Assembly: GCA_016287995.1 (NCBI GenBank)
Contig: JAEEXW010000095.1
Coordinates: 1 to 8,983 of the forward strand
DNA from: Bacteroidales bacterium
GTDB lineage: Bacteria; Bacteroidota; Bacteroidia; Bacteroidales; UBA3824
Length of the DNA: 8,983 nt
Direction: 5' to 3'
The notes beneath the pieces were generated by a model, which was not told the origin of the DNA, did no database searches, and saw only the letters and a list, made by a program, of their open reading frames with translations. The translations under genes were made by a program, and so were the position numbers. Positions within the stretch are counted from its first letter, which is position 1. The number at the start of each line of letters is the position of its first letter. Positions 6,011 to 8,983 of the stretch are shown here, one piece after another.

Positions 6011-7777
6011 TTATTTAATCGTAACTTCCAAAGTTTCAATTGCCTGCGCTGCCATAGCGTAAACCTCGTCCATCGGTTTTGACATGGTTTCGGGAGCGTA
6101 ATGCTCAAACTCGCACGTATCCAAAACCTCGATTACTTGGTTTGAAACTTCCTCATTTATGCCTTTTTCCGCAAATTTTTCGCTGACGTTTTCCCTTGAC
6201 AAATCCGACGCCGGAATCGCAAGTTTGTCGGAAAGATAGCCCCAGAGCGCGGAAAGAATTTCAACGTAAAACTCGTCTTTTTTGTTTTGTTTCAAAAATT
6301 CAGCGGCTTTTTTCAAGCGTTTGCGCGAGGTTTTTCCTGCCCTGCGGTTTTTGGTTCCGATAACATCGGCATTGTTTTTAATCTGTTGCAGACGCCACAA
6401 AATCACAGCCGCAAACAGCGCAAACAGCAGAATTATTATGAGCCAGAATTCAAACGAGTTGAAGAATTTTTTGTTTGAATTTCCAAGGCTGAAATTCGTT
6501 TTGATGAATTTGATGTCCGAACCAAGATTCTCAACATCGGATTTCATAACCGTGCTGACAGCCGCCGAAGTGGAATCCCTTTCGCCTTTGACGGTGATGT
6601 TCAGGGGTTTTGTGCTGACCGTTTTGTACGATTTTGACGCAGGGTCAAAGAATGAAAAGTTGACGCCCGGAATTTCAAATTCGCCGTTTTGACGCGCAAT
6701 CACCATGTAACTGAACGTTTTTGTGCCGGAAATGCCGTTGTTGTTGGCGGAGATGTTTTCCTGACTTTTCGGCTCAAATTTTTCAAACGCCGACGGAAAT
6801 TCCACTTTCGGAGTCTCAAACAGTTTAAAGTTTCCCGAACCCTGAACGGTAACTTTTACCGTCATCGGCTCGTCGAGGTTGAGTTCTGTTTTGTCCGACG
6901 AAATTGACACCGTAAAATTTCCTACCGCGCCGCCGAAACCGTCAGGCTTGCCCGCAGGAAGGGGTTTGACATTGATTTTTACGGTTTTGCTTTTTGCAGA
7001 CATTTTGGAGCGGTTGAATCCCCAGCCGTCAGAGACGATGAAAGTTATGTCATACGGCTCAATTTCCAAAGTTCCGGTTTTTTGCGCAAACAACGCCTTT
7101 TTTTGCCAGAGCGTATAAAGATATTCTTTGTTTCCGATGTATTTGCGGTCAAAGGTTATGTTTTTCGGGTTGAAAATATCCTGAACCCAAAAGCCCTTGA
7201 ATCCCGGCGTTTTAACGTCTTCGACTCCCGAAATGTTGTACCTCGAATACACGCTCGCCGAAATTATCACCTGCTCACCTACAAAAACCTCTTTTTTGGA
7301 GCAGTTGATGTCTACAAAAAGGTTGCCCGAAGCGTTTTGCGGTGCAGGACTATCGGCTTCGGCATTTTGCTGAGAACCCTGACCGCCGCCCTGTTGCTGA
7401 ACGTCGCTGCCCGAAACATTAATCGTAAGAGAATTGGAATTGTAGTTTTTGCCTTTATAACTTACCGTAACCGCCGGAATCGTAAAAGTACCTGTTTTTT
7501 CGGCGATTAACGTGTAAATTATACTGCGTTTAACACTCATATCACCGTTAACAAACGACATACTCGAAGATGTTGACCGTCCCAAAACTTGAAAATTTTT
7601 CAAGTCCGGCTGCGGCAAATCGGCGTTTTGAGCGTTGACCGAGACCTCCAACCTGAACGGCGAACCAGCCTGAACCTGTGTCGGAGCGTTCAACGTAATC
7701 TCAAAATCCTGCGCCTTTAACGATAAAACTGCCGTCAAAAACAACAAACTTAATAATATTTTTTTCATTTTTACCAT
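6011..7777 (-). CDS. batD: BatD, membrane-anchored oxygen-tolerance protein
   Basis: A 588-residue protein matching the BatD family in layout and context. An N-terminal signal peptide (KKILLSLLFLTAVLSLKAQ) is followed by beta-rich immunoglobulin-like segments at about residues 24-122 and 152-398. These carry the family-like patterns GSPFRLEVSVNAQ, VGEQVIISASVYSRY and LDEPMTVKVTVQGSGNFK. A Gln/Gly/Ser linker at about 126-150 separates the first two segments. A transmembrane helix at about 444-462 (FWLIIILLFALFAAVILW) and a basic, helical C-terminal domain follow, ending near residue 588. The large N-terminal part should be periplasmic and the last 125 residues cytoplasmic. The start is ambiguous: ATG at 7777 overlaps the batC stop, while ATG at 7768 begins the signal peptide directly (MKK). 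Both keep the same mature protein. Bat proteins were linked to aerotolerance in Bacteroides fragilis, but their biochemical role is unresolved. Confidence 0.9.
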   Translation of the reverse strand: MVKMKKILLSLLFLTAVLSLKAQDFEITLNAPTQVQAGSPFRLEVSVNAQNADLPQPDLKNFQVLGRSTSSSMSFVNGDMSVKRSIIYTLIAEKTGTFTIPAVTVSYKGKNYNSNSLTINVSGSDVQQQGGGQGSQQNAEADSPAPQNASGNLFVDINCSKKEVFVGEQVIISASVYSRYNISGVEDVKTPGFKGFWVQDIFNPKNITFDRKYIGNKEYLYTLWQKKALFAQKTGTLEIEPYDITFIVSDGWGFNRSKMSAKSKTVKINVKPLPAGKPDGFGGAVGNFTVSISSDKTELNLDEPMTVKVTVQGSGNFKLFETPKVEFPSAFEKFEPKSQENISANNNGISGTKTFSYMVIARQNGEFEIPGVNFSFFDPASKSYKTVSTKPLNITVKGERDSTSAAVSTVMKSDVENLGSDIKFIKTNFSLGNSNKKFFNSFEFWLIIILLFALFAAVILWRLQQIKNNADVIGTKNRRAGKTSRKRLKKAAEFLKQNKKDEFYVEILSALWGYLSDKLAIPASDLSRENVSEKFAEKGINEEVSNQVIEVLDTCEFEHYAPETMSKPMDEVYAMAAQAIETLEVTIK

Positions 7778-8709
7778 TGTTTCTCGTGTTTTACTGAGCC
7801 TTTTGCGTTTTTCTCATCCTTTACTTTCTGCTGAACTTTTTCGTCAGCCTTGTTAATTGCCTCCAAAATTCTTTCAGCCATATCCTGAGGAATTATTCTC
7901 GCCTGCTCCGAGTCGGGCGTACCGTCGTTGTCGGAGTCGTTGTCGCGGTAGTCGGGCGTGCCGTCCTGGTCGGTATCCTTGGGATTTTTCGGGTCTTCTC
8001 CCGCCTCTACGTTGTCGGGAATACCGTCGTCGTCAGAATCAGGGTCGCGGTAGTCGGGAATGCCGTCTCCGTCTGTGTCGCGGGGCTGGTCTTGGTTTTC
8101 GCCTTTTTCTGTGCTGTCGGGAATACCGTCATGGTCGGCATCGCCGTCCTTGTTTTGATTATCCTGATTCTGATTGTCCTCATTCTGCTGCTGGTCTTGT
8201 TTATTTTGCTGATTTTGCTGAGGAGGCTGCTGATTGTTTTTGAGCATCTCAATCAACTTTTCGGTGTAAAGATAATTGTACTTTGTCTTTTTGTCGTAAG
8301 GATTGCTTTTGAGCGAATTTTTGTAATCCGCCAAAGCGTTTTCTGCCGCCTTCATTGCATTCTGCATGTCCTGTTTGCCGAGCAACTGCTCACAGAGTCC
8401 CAAATCCGTGTTGCCGAGGTTGTAATAACATTCGGCTGTTTTTTTAGGATCGGTCTGGGATTTTGCAAGTTTTACGAGTTGCTCTTTTGCCTTGTCAAAC
8501 TTGCCCTGCTTGTAAAGCGCGTTCGAGAGATTGAACGCCGCCTCATAAGAAGACGAATTTTCGTTGACGCCTTTCTGATACTGAACTTCCGCGTCCTCAA
8601 ACTTCAACTCCTTGTAATAATCGTTTCCCTCTCTGATGTATGGTTTTTCGCTTTGAGCCAAAGCCAGTACCGGAGAAAGACAGAATAATATAATTAATAA
8701 ACGTTTCAT
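7771..8709 (-). CDS. batC: BatC, periplasmic TPR protein with thrombospondin type 3-like calcium-binding repeats
   Basis: A 312-residue exported protein of the Bacteroides aerotolerance operon. Residues 1-19 form a signal peptide (MKRLLIILFCLSPVLALAQ). Residues about 24-155 contain TPR-type helical repeats (EAAFNLSNALYKQGKFDKA; ECYYNLGNTDLGLCEQLLGK). Residues about 158-187 are a Gln/Asn-rich linker. Residues 188-270 hold five D-x-D-x-DG-[IT]-P-D motifs arranged like thrombospondin type 3 calcium-binding repeats. The C-terminal 40 residues (AERILEAINKADEKVQQKVK and the KQW end) resemble the conserved tail of Bacteroidota BatC proteins. The stop lies against the batD start (ATGGTAA overlap), and the start overlaps the batB stop by ATGA. 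In the family, TPRs are thought to mediate assembly with the VWA proteins BatA/BatB. The aspartate repeats are an addition whose role I infer only as calcium-dependent stiffening of the linker. Confidence 0.9.
   Translation of the reverse strand: MKRLLIILFCLSPVLALAQSEKPYIREGNDYYKELKFEDAEVQYQKGVNENSSSYEAAFNLSNALYKQGKFDKAKEQLVKLAKSQTDPKKTAECYYNLGNTDLGLCEQLLGKQDMQNAMKAAENALADYKNSLKSNPYDKKTKYNYLYTEKLIEMLKNNQQPPQQNQQNKQDQQQNEDNQNQDNQNKDGDADHDGIPDSTEKGENQDQPRDTDGDGIPDYRDPDSDDDGIPDNVEAGEDPKNPKDTDQDGTPDYRDNDSDNDGTPDSEQARIIPQDMAERILEAINKADEKVQQKVKDEKNAKGSVKHEKQW
7900..8148 (-). repeat. Array of five aspartate-rich TSP3-like repeats inside batC
   Basis: Codons for BatC residues 188-270. The motifs are DADHDGIPD, DTDGDGIPD, DSDDDGIPD, DTDQDGTPD and DSDNDGTPD, joined as pairs by YRDPDSD/YRDNDSD links. 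This is the calcium-loop pattern seen in thrombospondin type 3 repeats and in many OmpA-like and adhesin proteins. The repetition is visible in the DNA: on the + strand the 15-mer GTCGGGAATACCGTC occurs identically at 8014-8028 and 8116-8130, with near copies at the other motifs. That suggests growth by duplication, so copy number may vary between strains. Confidence 0.85.
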
Positions 8710-8983
8710 TTCTCAAAAATTCCTAACTTTTTAATCCAACGGTTTTTACGGTTAAGTGTCAGACAATACGCCAAAAAGAAAACAAGCGCAACAAAAGCCG
8801 GAATGCTGAATTTTTCGTCATATTCCGCAAACGAGGTGTACTCGCCTTTTTTCATTTTGGAAATATGGTCGTAAACGGTGTTGAAGCCTGAGTTTCCGTT
8901 GGTTGCGCGGACATAAACGCCGCCGCCAATCTCTGCTATTTTCTGCAACGACGCCTCGTCGAGTTTTGAAACCACAACGTTTC
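8706..8983 (-). CDS. batB: BatB-like von Willebrand factor A protein, C-terminal end (5' end outside window)
   Basis: Only about the last 92 codons are present and the frame stays open to the window edge. A GTG codon at 8975 is internal, because in-frame codons for Asn-Val precede it. The visible part holds the end of a VWA-type domain (the LDEASLQKIAEIGGGVYVRA segment is typical of the last strand and helix of the Bat VWA fold), then a linker. One hydrophobic helix follows (IPAFVALVFFLAYCLTL) and a short basic tail (NRKNRWIKK). This fits an inner-membrane protein with a single C-terminal anchor here. Its stop overlaps the batC start by ATGA, so the two are probably translationally coupled. 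The gene order batB-batC-batD-batE identifies it as BatB rather than the paralogue BatA, but the MIDAS metal-binding residues lie outside the window and cannot be checked. Confidence 0.82.
   Translation of the reverse strand, partial: NVVVSKLDEASLQKIAEIGGGVYVRATNGNSGFNTVYDHISKMKKGEYTSFAEYDEKFSIPAFVALVFFLAYCLTLNRKNRWIKKLGIFEK

Noticed and set aside
6001..6108. N-terminal extension of batE into batD
   Set aside because: The 36 extra residues would precede a clear signal peptide, and the frame overlaps conserved batD codons; ATG 6000 is better.
7900..8148. CRISPR-like spaced repeats
   Set aside because: The periodic sequence is in frame with batC and encodes a regular aspartate motif; repeat units are not identical and spacers are not unique.
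8007..8252. Thr/Lys-rich 81-codon minus-strand frame within batC
   Set aside because: An out-of-frame reading of the aspartate repeats; low complexity and no independent signals.
7857..8688. Two long + strand frames opposite batC (128 and 198 codons), one very hydrophobic
   Set aside because: They mirror the Asp/Gln repeat codons and TPR codons of batC. The apparent hydrophobic protein is the complement of Gln/Asn-rich codons, and all other genes run on the minus strand.

Overview
The window comes from a bacterium of the phylum Bacteroidota, most likely the order Bacteroidales. The evidence is the batB-batC-batD-batE (Bacteroides aerotolerance) gene order, the rpmB-rpmG-DUF4295-ftsY cluster, and upstream elements of the Bacteroidota sigma-factor type (TTTG ... 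TAnnTTTG). There are also few recognisable Shine-Dalgarno sites, and DNA that is moderately AT-rich. Every gene I support lies on the minus strand, so transcription runs from high to low coordinates. No rRNA, tRNA, CRISPR array, insertion sequence or prophage gene is visible, and no gene-free stretch exceeds 300 bases.

Region 1 (8983 to 5233) is the distal half of a bat operon: the C-terminal end of a BatB-like von Willebrand A protein, then BatC (TPR), BatD (large beta-rich membrane-anchored protein) and BatE (TPR plus two membrane helices plus SH3-like domain). The genes overlap or lie within about 10 bases of each other. The products are all predicted to be exported or anchored in the inner membrane with periplasmic domains, consistent with one envelope complex. 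BatC is unusual in carrying five calcium-binding, thrombospondin type 3-like aspartate repeats between its TPR region and its conserved C-terminal helix.

Region 2 (5211 to 4241) holds two small genes of unknown function that overlap by ATGA and sit 21 bases behind batE with no visible promoter. They look like a coupled two-protein unit appended to the bat operon. This is the best candidate in the window for an undescribed system.

Region 3 (about 4209 to 2733) is a single gene with its own putative promoter. It encodes a fusion of an aminoglycoside-phosphotransferase/AmgK-like small-molecule kinase with the C-terminal domain of RapZ, the glucosamine-6-phosphate-sensing RNase adaptor of enterobacteria. 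The usual RapZ P-loop domain is absent and a kinase stands in its place.

Region 4 (2654 to 75) starts at a good Bacteroidota promoter and forms a tight housekeeping operon: ribosomal proteins L28 and L33, a 54-residue DUF4295 protein, the signal recognition particle receptor FtsY, and a tRNA-dihydrouridine synthase. It links translation, co-translational membrane targeting and tRNA modification. The last 74 bases of the window (1-74) are AT-rich and hold no gene or convincing terminator.
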